The position numbers and the translations under genes are program-made. From an uncultured Mycolicibacterium sp. (GTDB taxonomy: Bacteria > Actinomycetota > Actinomycetes > Mycobacteriales > Mycobacteriaceae), in NCBI RefSeq assembly GCF_937941905.1, contig NZ_CALDGS010000060.1, forward strand, positions 1 to 16,279: a stretch of 16,279 nucleotides of DNA. The letters run 5' to 3'. Shown one piece after another: positions 6,917-14,144 of the stretch (position 1 is the stretch's first letter; each line of letters opens with the position of its first letter). The notes beneath the pieces were generated by a model, which ran no database searches, had not been told where the DNA came from, and saw only the letters and a list, made by a program, of their open reading frames with translations.

Positions 6917-7112
6917 GATCACCCCGACCACGACCCGGTGGACGGCGCCGGAGGGATCGCATGGGCGGCGAGGTAGCCCGGGCGGATCGCCGGTCCGCAC
7001 CGAGCTGCCCGATGCCGCGGTGATCCGCCGACGCGCTGCCGCGGGTCTGCTCACCCGGTGGCCGGACGGCCTGCGATCCACGCGTCAGCGCCGGCACCGG
7101 TCTGCGGAATAG
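6881..7112 (+). pseudogene. Possible decayed or frameshifted C-terminal continuation of the WXG protein
   Basis: No complete gene is supported here, yet the frame that ends at 7112 stays open from inside the WXG gene. It has G or C at most third positions and reads as a Pro/Thr-rich linker (TPQTVQITPTTTRW) followed by a basic tail. It is shifted by +1 relative to the 6335-6880 gene. The original frame also reads plausibly for 32 codons after its TGA before the next stop. High-GC DNA gives misleading open frames, so this is a tentative call of a broken gene end rather than a separate gene. Confidence 0.3.
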
Positions 7113-7115
7113 CCC

Positions 7116-7134
7116 GCCCGGTCGCGATCCGGGC
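7116..7134 (+). terminator. Short GC hairpin downstream of the WXG genes
   Basis: GCCCGG (7116-7121) and CCGGGC (7129-7134) form a perfect 6-bp stem with a 7-nt loop, immediately after the last coding-like frame and about 130 nt ahead of the cas operon. There is no T-tract, only TGTTCA. It may act as a weak terminator separating the two operons, or it may be chance in GC-rich DNA. Confidence 0.3.
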
Positions 7135-7182
7135 TGTTCATCGCCAAGGGCGCCGCCCCCCGACCTGAAGTTCGCCGCCCGT

Positions 7183-7211
7183 TTGTCGGTGCAACATGGT
7201 ATGGATTTCAT
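7183..7211 (+). promoter_or_regulatory. Candidate promoter of the cas operon
   Basis: TTGTCG (7183-7188) and TTTCAT (7206-7211) match the -35 and -10 consensus at four of six positions each, with a 17-bp spacer. This lies in the AT-richer stretch just upstream of csb1. Transcription would begin near 7218, inside the GGCGCC inverted repeat. Confidence 0.27.
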
Positions 7212-7213
7212 TC

Positions 7214-7230
7214 GGCGCCATCGGGGCGCC
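7214..7230. promoter_or_regulatory. GGCGCC-N5-GGCGCC inverted repeat upstream of csb1, possible operator
   Basis: Two GGCGCC hexamers at 7214-7219 and 7225-7230 form an inverted (and direct) repeat with a 5-nt centre, 36 nt before the csb1 start. It overlaps the transcription start predicted from the candidate promoter. In addition, CATTCGG occurs at 7209-7215 and again at 7241-7247, exactly 32 bp apart. No known regulator site was recognised. Confidence 0.3.
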
Positions 7231-7265
7231 AGGCAATATCCATTCGGGAACAGGGGGAGGTCCGC

Positions 7266-8483
7266 ATGTCCCTCGACTATCAACAGCTTTCGTCCTACGT
7301 CTCGACCTACGCGGGAATCCGCGCTGTGTCCAAACTGGAACCACTCGGCGGTCCTAGGGACAAGGTGTTCCCACCGACGTACGGTGTCGAGGACTCCGCC
7401 GCCACCAAGTACGCCACGGAACTACGGGTTGTCGACACCGCCGATGGGACGACAGCACAGGTGGAGTCAGTGGTGCTCAATTCTGTCGCGGCGCAGGCCC
7501 ACCAACTGTCTCGTGCACTGCGCGCGGCATGGGAAGCCAACGACCTGGACCTGCCGCTGATCGGTACCGACTTCTCTCAGATCGAAGGTCTGGAGGAGTA
7601 CGGCACGATCACCGACCTCGATGCCCCGCACCGCGTGTACGACGCTATCCACCGCGACTCGCTCGACAGCGAAGTCCCGTTCAGGTTCGGCGAAATCGGA
7701 AGAGCGGTGACTGAAGCCACCGTGGACAACGCCACCGCGTTATATCAACACTCACCATCCGCCCTCCTCTTCGGCGCCTGGGATTCCACCGGCCCCAGAG
7801 GTGGGCGCGGCAGCAAGTTCGAACGAGCGATCACCAGCGAGATCGTGGCCACCGGCATCGCGCTCGGAAAGAAGACATCATCTCGTATCGACCCACTTGG
7901 TATCGAGAAGGTCGACGGAATCTACCGGTCCACGGACGGTTCCTGGACGTTCGACGAATCCCAGGCCGTGCCGAAGTCCAAACCGATTCGACCGTCGGAA
8001 ATCAATCACGGCAACGTAACACCTTCTATCGATGCGAAGGCCGGCGGTATTACCGCCGCATCGATCGAAGCGACCACGGTCCTCTCGCTGATCCAGCTAC
8101 GCCGCCTGAAGTTCCCGAAGACAACCGATGGAGCACCGCTGGACCAATCCGCCGGCCATGCAGCACGTACGACACTGGCCGCACTCGGCCTCGCCGCCAC
8201 TACCCTCGCCTTCGAGCAGGGGTTCGATCTGCGGTCGAGGTGTGTCCTGGCCCCCACCTCCGAACTCGTGTTTGATGCGGTAGGCCGCGCAGGAGAAGTG
8301 GAGTCGTTCACGCTGACCGGCGCGGAAGCACTGGCGCTTGTCGCCGAATCCGCTGATGCGGCAGCCAAAGCCGGACTCCGCTGGCGCTCTGGTCTGCACC
8401 GGCTAACCCCCACGGAACGACTCATCGAACTCGTCCGCCGCAGTCGCGACGCCGCAATCGCCTCGGCTCCTGTGGAGGGTTAG
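7266..8483 (+). CDS. csb1: Type I-G (I-U) CRISPR Cas7, Csb1 family
   Basis: This is the Cas7-type backbone subunit of the type I-G Cascade complex, expected to coat the crRNA spacer in several copies. Its 405 residues carry the hallmarks of the GSU0053/Csb1 family: LGGPRDKVFPPTY at about 27-39, SVVLNSVAAQAHQLSRAL near 68-85, PSALLFGAWDSTGP at 164-177 followed by SKFERAITSEIV, PSEINHGNV at 243-251, and LSLIQLRRLKF at 283-293. The ATG at 7266 is preceded by a strong GGGGGAGG (7253-7260). It is the first gene of the operon, and its TAG overlaps the csb2 GTG by one base. Codon use is looser and less GC-rich than in the genes to the left, consistent with transferred origin. Confidence 0.95.
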   Translation: MSLDYQQLSSYVSTYAGIRAVSKLEPLGGPRDKVFPPTYGVEDSAATKYATELRVVDTADGTTAQVESVVLNSVAAQAHQLSRALRAAWEANDLDLPLIGTDFSQIEGLEEYGTITDLDAPHRVYDAIHRDSLDSEVPFRFGEIGRAVTEATVDNATALYQHSPSALLFGAWDSTGPRGGRGSKFERAITSEIVATGIALGKKTSSRIDPLGIEKVDGIYRSTDGSWTFDESQAVPKSKPIRPSEINHGNVTPSIDAKAGGITAASIEATTVLSLIQLRRLKFPKTTDGAPLDQSAGHAARTTLAALGLAATTLAFEQGFDLRSRCVLAPTSELVFDAVGRAGEVESFTLTGAEALALVAESADAAAKAGLRWRSGLHRLTPTERLIELVRRSRDAAIASAPVEG

Positions 8484-10180
8484 TGCTCGCCGTCGAGATG
8501 ACGCTGCTTGGCGGTCGTTACCGTGCCAGCAGTTTCGATGATCGCCGGAAAGCGGAGTGGCCACCGGAACCCGCCCGTCTCTTCTACGCGGCGGTCAACG
8601 TCGTTTACCAGTCATCGGAGCCTGACGACGCCGAAGTCGAGGTGTTGCGATGGTGGGAGACGCTCGGCGCTCCGGAGATCGCTTGTTCTGAGGCCCTTCT
8701 CCGCTCGGTGGTCGATCACTACGTACCGGGCAACTTCGCAAGCTCCTGGACCAACGACTTTCAACCCCTGTGGCGAGAGGTTGAACGCCATCAACGGTCA
8801 CTCATGGAAGCACAGTCGAGCGGTTCACCGAGCGACGCCGCGAAGGCCCAGAAGGCGTTGGACAAGGTGATCGCGAAGGTCCGGACAGCCACCGAACGCT
8901 ACACCAGGCCCACCGGGAAAGAGTCGCTCCAGGTGATGGACCGCGTCGCCGAAGTGTTGCCGCATCGCCGGGGCAAGCAGCCACGGACGTTCCCGACGGC
9001 TGTTCCCGACGATCCAAACGTCTATTTCATCTGGCGCTCAGCAGATCCCACCGCACAACAACGGTCGACCCTGGATGCGATACTGGGACGTATCGGCCGT
9101 GTTGGGCATTCGGCCAGCACGGTGTCCTGTCGAATAACCGACGATCCACCGGATCCGGTATGGGTGCCGACCTCATCGCCGGCGTGCGAGCGGCAGCTAC
9201 GAACAACCGATACCGGCCTGCTTGAGGCGCTCCTGGAGGAATATGAGCGTCATCACGGGTACCTGGAGCACGTTCTTCCCGCGCGTCTGACCGGGTACGT
9301 CCGTGCTGGCAAACCGAGCACTGTCCCGACTCGGCAGAATGAGATCGGCGATTGGATCATCCTTCGATTCAAGTCTCGTCAGCAGCTTCCCATCAGCCGC
9401 ACACTGGACGTGGCCCGGGCGGTTCGCGCCGCGCTCATCTCACACGCGCCGGATCCCGTCCCGCCGCTGATCAGTGGCCATATTCAGGGTTCCGCCGAGC
9501 AACTCAGAGCACCGCACATGTCAGTGCTCTGCCTTCCCAACGTCACTCATGCCTATTCGGACGGGTATATCCAGGCTGCGGCGATCTGCCTGCCTGACGA
9601 CCTTTCGCCGGATGACCGCACTACTGTGCTCGATGCACTCGATCGGTGGTCGGCTCACGCGGGGGGCGACAGATACCGGCTCACGTTGCCGGGAGGCCTC
9701 AGTCGCGACCTCGAGTTAGGCGTTCTCGATGCTGATTCCGGAGCACTACCTATACGGGCACCCGTGGCGTCGCGCCAGTTCTGGGCGCGACGGGCACGCA
9801 CCTGGTCGTCGGTAACTCCTGTCGCTCTCGACCGCCATCCACGGATCGGACGCAATCCTGACCTCGACGAGCTTTCTGCCGCAGTCGCACCCATCATCTC
9901 CCGGATGTGTGAGCGGGTGGGCCTTCCAGTCCCGGAATCCGTCACTGCTTCGCCGGTTTCGGTGTGGTCGGCTGTGCCACCCGTCGCATTCGGCTCGCGC
10001 CGCGGCTTCCCCCAGTACTGCGTGGGAGGACGTCGTGGTGACCGTCGGTTCACCACCCACGTGACGATCGAGTTCCCCGAGGATGTGCGCGGACCATTGA
10101 TTATCGGCGCCGGCCGTTATTTCGGCTATGGCCTACTGCTGCCCACTCCCGGTTCGACAAGGACAGCCAGTGAACTCTGA
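8483..10180 (+). CDS. csb2: Type I-G (I-U) CRISPR Cas5-Cas6 fusion, Csb2 family
   Basis: Csb2 (GSU0054 family) combines a Cas5-like half, which caps the 5' crRNA handle, with a Cas6-like half, which cuts pre-crRNA. The 565-residue protein begins MTLLGGRYRASSFD followed by EWPPEPARLFYAAV and ALRW-type motifs (VLRWWETLGAPEI), typical of the Cas5 part. The C-terminus has THVTIEFPEDVRGPLIIG and the glycine-rich GAGRYFGYGLLL (about 541-552), typical of the Cas6-like part. H526 is a candidate general base for RNA cleavage by position, not proven. Residues about 97-160 are charged, apparently helical, and may be an insertion. The GTG at 8483 overlaps the csb1 stop by 1 nt and has GGAGGG at 8474-8479; ATG 8498 is a less likely start. 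Confidence 0.92.
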   Translation: MLAVEMTLLGGRYRASSFDDRRKAEWPPEPARLFYAAVNVVYQSSEPDDAEVEVLRWWETLGAPEIACSEALLRSVVDHYVPGNFASSWTNDFQPLWREVERHQRSLMEAQSSGSPSDAAKAQKALDKVIAKVRTATERYTRPTGKESLQVMDRVAEVLPHRRGKQPRTFPTAVPDDPNVYFIWRSADPTAQQRSTLDAILGRIGRVGHSASTVSCRITDDPPDPVWVPTSSPACERQLRTTDTGLLEALLEEYERHHGYLEHVLPARLTGYVRAGKPSTVPTRQNEIGDWIILRFKSRQQLPISRTLDVARAVRAALISHAPDPVPPLISGHIQGSAEQLRAPHMSVLCLPNVTHAYSDGYIQAAAICLPDDLSPDDRTTVLDALDRWSAHAGGDRYRLTLPGGLSRDLELGVLDADSGALPIRAPVASRQFWARRARTWSSVTPVALDRHPRIGRNPDLDELSAAVAPIISRMCERVGLPVPESVTASPVSVWSAVPPVAFGSRRGFPQYCVGGRRGDRRFTTHVTIEFPEDVRGPLIIGAGRYFGYGLLLPTPGSTRTASEL

Positions 10181-13100
10181 ACTTAGTCCAGATCGGTTTC
10201 CTGACTTCTTCGCCGCAGTGAACGGCGGTCACCGTCCATTCCCTTGGCAGATGCGCCTGGTGGAAAGACTGTTCGAGACGAACGGTGAATGGCCACGCCT
10301 CCTGGACCTTCCCACCGGAAGCGGGAAGTCGTCGACGGTTGACATCGCGGTGTACACGCTCGCCGCCGGCCTTCCGGTCCCCCGCCGTATCGTATTTGTC
10401 GTCGACCGACGAGTAATCGTCCAACAGTCCGCCGAGCACGCGCGTCACCTTGCGCGTCTGCTCGCTGACAGCACCGATCCACACGTCAAGGCGGTCGCTG
10501 ACGGATTGTTGCGTTTGCACGCCGACGTAGCCGAACCCAGGCCTCCATTGTTGGTTGCCGAACTGCGTGGCGCGATCGAACAAGATCGGCAGTGGGCGGA
10601 GCGTCCCGATGTGCCGACCGTCATCGCCTCCACCGTGGATCAGGTCGGGTCGCGACTGCTGTTCCGCGGTTACGGTGTATCGGACAACATGGCACCGGTG
10701 CATGCCGGCCTTCTTGGCAACGACACGCTGATCCTCCTCGATGAGGTTCACTTGGCCCGGCCATTCGCCGCCATCCTCCGCAGGATCCAACAGAGGTATC
10801 GACCTCAGGCAGATGGTCTGCCGAACCGATGGCAGATCGTGGAGCTGTCCGCAACACCCGACCGGACCGACAACACAACGACGTTCTCCCTCGAGAAGCA
10901 CGACTGGGAACACCCCGTGTTGGGCAAGCGGTTGACCGCACGCAAACCGGCCCGCCTTGCCACGTGCAAAGTCCCAGCGGACCCGGAGCGTGCCCAGGTC
11001 ACCTTGGCCTCCAGGCACGCCGCGCTGGTGACTGAGCTCCTCAGTGACGAGCGAGTGCGGTCGGTCGGTGTAATCGTGAACCGGGTACGCCTGGCTTCGC
11101 TCGTCCACCGCGAGCTCACCACCAAACACGGTGACGCGGTGGAGGTCAGGTTGATCACCGGCCGGATGCGGGGCTACGAACGAAACCTGGTCCTGCAACG
11201 TGTCAAAGAGCGCGTAGGTTCGGGATCCGGCCGGACACGACAGAGCACCGATGCCCCTTCGAAGATCGTTGTGGTGGCCACCCAGACGGTCGAGGCGGGC
11301 GCCGATCTGGACTTCGATGTGGTGGTCACCGATTGCGCCAGCATCGATGCGTTGGTCCAGCGGTTCGGCCGAGTCGACAGGTTGGGTGAATTCAGCACTC
11401 AGATGGGTGAGGAATCTCCTCCGCCGCTCAGCGTCATCGTCGGGACCGATCGCCTGGCGAAGGACCGCGTGGATCCGGTGTACGGGACCGCGCTGGCAGC
11501 AACCTGGGAGTGGTTGTCCCGGCGTGGGGACGAGGTCGACTTCGGCATCTTGTCGAACGTGATCTCCGAAACGAAAAACCTTCCTGAATTGATGGCGCCG
11601 CGCTCAACCGGGCCGATCCTGACGCGATCGCATCTCGACCGCCTCGTGCGGACATCTCCGCGACCGGACGCGGACGTCGACATCGACGCATTTCTCCACG
11701 GCCTCGGTCGCAGGCCGGACCCAGATGTCGAAGTCGTTTGGCGCAAGGATGTTTCCGCGGAGACACTACGCACCATCGCCAGTGGTGATGACGTCGAGGC
11801 TCGACTCGAGGAGTTCTCCGATCTGATCAGTGCGATCCCCCCGACGCCAGACGAGGCGGTGTCAGTACCCATCCTGCAGGTCAAGGAATGGCTAGACCGC
11901 GGCCGACCAAGCGCCCAGGCCACCCCCCGGGAGGTGGTTCTCACCGATCTCGAGGCACCGGCATCGGAAGGCGCTGAGCCACAGCACCTGCGCCCATGCT
12001 TGGTGTGGCGCGATGGCCGCTGTTTCGTCACAACGTCGGGTTCAGATCTCCAGCCTGGGGACACCGTTATCGTGCCTTCCTCGTATGGCGGTCTCGAGGC
12101 CGGCAACTGGGCTCCCTCAAGCACGCAGCCCGTCACTGACGTCGCGGAAGCGGCGGTGCGCGCAACGGGACGTGCGCTGCTCAGGATCAACCCGGCTACG
12201 CTCAAGCCCTCAGATTTCCCGAATCTTGGGCTTCCCTCCGAGGACGAACTCCTGCCACTTTCGGAAAGTGAACGCTTCGCACGGTTGCAAGCCCTGGTCG
12301 GATCAGTGACTCTCGACCGCGACGGCGAACCCATGATCACGGGACGGATACCGACACCTGAAACCGCCGAGGCGTTCGATGTACACCCGCACGCGCTGCT
12401 CCAGGACTGGATTTCGCAGCATGCCGCACCGCACATCCTGGAGTCTTTCGGGCAGATAACGAAGCGGAACGTGCAGGTCGTCACCAGTGAGTTCGGGCCG
12501 ATCTATGTGCTATCCAGCGACATCGACCGGGAGGCCATTGACAGCGAGCCCGCTCGCAGCAATTCCACCGCGTGCCGGTGTCTCCTCGATGACCACCTGC
12601 GCGATGTCGCCGAATGGGCTGCGAAGTTTGTCGACTGCCTCGGGATTGGGTCACCACTGGCCGAGGCGGTGGTCAGTGCCGCCCGCCTGCACGATCTCGG
12701 CAAGGCCGATGCCCGTTTCCAGGCATACCTGCGTGAGGGTGCGATCACACAGCAGAATGATGTACTTCTGGCTAAGTCGGACATCCCTCCGCAAGATCGT
12801 CAACGGAACAGGCTGGCGAGACTGCGCTCTGGGTATCCACGGGGTCTTCGGCACGAGGTTGCCTCGGTTGCCTTGGCGCAAGAACTTCTGAGAGACACAC
12901 CTAATCCCGGGTTGACACGGTTTCTCATCGCATCACATCACGGATACGGTCGCCCGTTCTTTCCCGCCCAAATCGACCCCGACCAATACCAGGTGGAGTA
13001 TCGGGGGGAGCATGGAGCCCTCTGCAGCGAAAGCCCCTACCGGGGAGGCGCGCCGGCCGGCGGAACACCGGACGACTTCGCGGACGCCATACGCAGCTTC

Positions 13101-13202
13101 GGCTGGTGGGGAGTCGCCTGGCTGGAGGCGATACTGCGGCTTGCCGACCACGGCGCCAGCCGACTTAACGCCGCCGGCAACGTCGATCGGAGGACGTCAT
13201 GA
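10170..13202 (+). CDS. cas3: Type I-G CRISPR Cas3 helicase-nuclease with C-terminal HD domain
   Basis: Cas3 is recruited by target-bound Cascade and unwinds and degrades the invading DNA. The 1010-residue protein carries the superfamily-2 helicase first: Walker A LPTGSGKSS at about 47-55, DEVH box at 191-194, SAT at 227-229 and motif VI QRFGRVDRLG from 397. The HD nuclease follows at the C-terminus: H841-D842 in LHDLGK, H895 in RHE, H923-H924 in SHHG and D993 in LADHGAS. All metal-binding motifs look intact. Helicase-then-HD is the order known for type I-G, the reverse of I-E. GTG at 10170 is preferred, with AAGGA a few bases upstream and an 11-nt overlap with csb2. An ATG at 10128 would lengthen the overlap and adds a non-conserved tail. 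The stop overlaps the next gene in ATGA. Confidence 0.95.
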   Translation: MNSELSPDRFPDFFAAVNGGHRPFPWQMRLVERLFETNGEWPRLLDLPTGSGKSSTVDIAVYTLAAGLPVPRRIVFVVDRRVIVQQSAEHARHLARLLADSTDPHVKAVADGLLRLHADVAEPRPPLLVAELRGAIEQDRQWAERPDVPTVIASTVDQVGSRLLFRGYGVSDNMAPVHAGLLGNDTLILLDEVHLARPFAAILRRIQQRYRPQADGLPNRWQIVELSATPDRTDNTTTFSLEKHDWEHPVLGKRLTARKPARLATCKVPADPERAQVTLASRHAALVTELLSDERVRSVGVIVNRVRLASLVHRELTTKHGDAVEVRLITGRMRGYERNLVLQRVKERVGSGSGRTRQSTDAPSKIVVVATQTVEAGADLDFDVVVTDCASIDALVQRFGRVDRLGEFSTQMGEESPPPLSVIVGTDRLAKDRVDPVYGTALAATWEWLSRRGDEVDFGILSNVISETKNLPELMAPRSTGPILTRSHLDRLVRTSPRPDADVDIDAFLHGLGRRPDPDVEVVWRKDVSAETLRTIASGDDVEARLEEFSDLISAIPPTPDEAVSVPILQVKEWLDRGRPSAQATPREVVLTDLEAPASEGAEPQHLRPCLVWRDGRCFVTTSGSDLQPGDTVIVPSSYGGLEAGNWAPSSTQPVTDVAEAAVRATGRALLRINPATLKPSDFPNLGLPSEDELLPLSESERFARLQALVGSVTLDRDGEPMITGRIPTPETAEAFDVHPHALLQDWISQHAAPHILESFGQITKRNVQVVTSEFGPIYVLSSDIDREAIDSEPARSNSTACRCLLDDHLRDVAEWAAKFVDCLGIGSPLAEAVVSAARLHDLGKADARFQAYLREGAITQQNDVLLAKSDIPPQDRQRNRLARLRSGYPRGLRHEVASVALAQELLRDTPNPGLTRFLIASHHGYGRPFFPAQIDPDQYQVEYRGEHGALCSESPYRGGAPAGGTPDDFADAIRSFGWWGVAWLEAILRLADHGASRLNAAGNVDRRTS

Positions 13203-14137
13203 CGGAGATACATCTCACTGGACTCAGAGCGGACGCCGCGCATGGTTTCCTCGCCGCAATGGGGGTCATGGCGGCCACGCGATTCTCTGCGCCCGACTTG
13301 CAGCTCCACTGGACATCCGATTTCATCCCCCACGCCGTACTCACAGGCGTCGACCCGACGGATCTGATTGACCTCGTGCTGACTGACCGCGACCAACGGT
13401 TGAATGGCGCGGTTCTGAATCACCCCGCCGGGAAGCCGTACGACACGCTGAAGTGCACTGCGGAGGAATTGACCGCCTGGGCCGCACGGATCGCAGATCT
13501 ACCTGACAACGATCCGGACATCGACTTGTGGTCTGCACTGGTCATCGAGGGAGGCTTTGATAACAACAATCGGTCGAAACCCACCCACTTTGATTTCTCG
13601 GCCGGGCAGGTCAAGTTCCTCAAAGTCGTCCGCGACATCGCTGAATCTCTCACGGCCGAGATGCTTTCAGAGGCCATCTACGGCCCGTGGCGGTATGAAA
13701 GTTTGCTCTCCACCCTGCGATTTGAAAAGGAGGGCGAACGGATGCAGGCACTGAGGGCGGTTCCGCCGGCCAACGAACCGGTGAAAGGCGTGCCCGGCGC
13801 CGATTGGCTCGCGTTCCGCGGACTGGCGCTCTACCCGCTGTCCTTGATCCCCGGCCGGGACCGGGCCCGGGTGGTAACTCCGGCATGCGACTCAAACTGG
13901 AATCGAGGTGCCTTCCGCTGGCCGGTGTGGGATACCCCGCTCACATATGACGCAGTGGCCGCGATCGTCACCGACAGACGTCTCGTAGGTGAAGATCCAA
14001 ACCACCGTCAGCACGATGCAGAATCACTCTGCGCGTGGGGAATCCGATCGATCTGGGAATCGTCGATTGTACGGTCTGGGCAGGGCTATGGGTCATTCGG
14101 TCCTGCGAAGCAGATTGCGCGCGGCTCACAGAGGTAG
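13199..14137 (+). CDS. Candidate small Cas8 subunit of type I-G (Csb3/Cas8u2-like)
   Basis: This 312-residue protein lies between cas3 and cas4-cas1, where the Cas8 large subunit of type I-G is expected. It starts with HLTGLRADAAHGFLAAMGVMAA, like the opening of I-G Cas8 proteins, in which a Leu-rich first strand and an A-x-G-x-L/M helix recur. Other notable segments are GADWLAFRGLALYPLS (about 200-215), RGAFRWPVWDTPL (236-248) and IWESSIVRSGQGYGSFGPA (285-303). Length and place fit the GSU0052/Csb3 group. They do not fit Csx17, which is roughly twice as long and absent here. The role (PAM recognition, Cas3 recruitment) is inferred from position; no catalytic motif is evident. ATG 13199 overlaps the cas3 stop (ATGA). 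The next gene starts 7 nt after the stop. Confidence 0.72.
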   Translation: MTEIHLTGLRADAAHGFLAAMGVMAATRFSAPDLQLHWTSDFIPHAVLTGVDPTDLIDLVLTDRDQRLNGAVLNHPAGKPYDTLKCTAEELTAWAARIADLPDNDPDIDLWSALVIEGGFDNNNRSKPTHFDFSAGQVKFLKVVRDIAESLTAEMLSEAIYGPWRYESLLSTLRFEKEGERMQALRAVPPANEPVKGVPGADWLAFRGLALYPLSLIPGRDRARVVTPACDSNWNRGAFRWPVWDTPLTYDAVAAIVTDRRLVGEDPNHRQHDAESLCAWGIRSIWESSIVRSGQGYGSFGPAKQIARGSQR

Positions 14138-14144
14138 CAGCGCG

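Noticed and set aside
6139..7023. 294-codon plus-strand frame overlapping both WXG genes
   Set aside because: Arg-rich shadow in a different frame from two genes with clear WXG motifs.
10128..10169. ATG at 10128 as the cas3 start
   Set aside because: Would overlap csb2 by 53 nt and add 14 residues unlike Cas3; GTG at 10170 has AAGGA upstream.
10101..11198. 365-codon minus-strand frame inside cas3
   Set aside because: Antisense to the helicase motifs; no recognisable domain, and its ends coincide with no promoter or ribosome binding site.
11399..12484. 361-codon minus-strand frame inside cas3
   Set aside because: Ser/Arg-rich antisense shadow of the cas3 middle region.
13989..14144. 52-residue N-terminal extension of Cas4-Cas1
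   Set aside because: Overlaps the cas8 candidate gene in another frame, lacks a ribosome binding site, and precedes the normal Cas4 start region; the ATG at 14145 has GAGG upstream.
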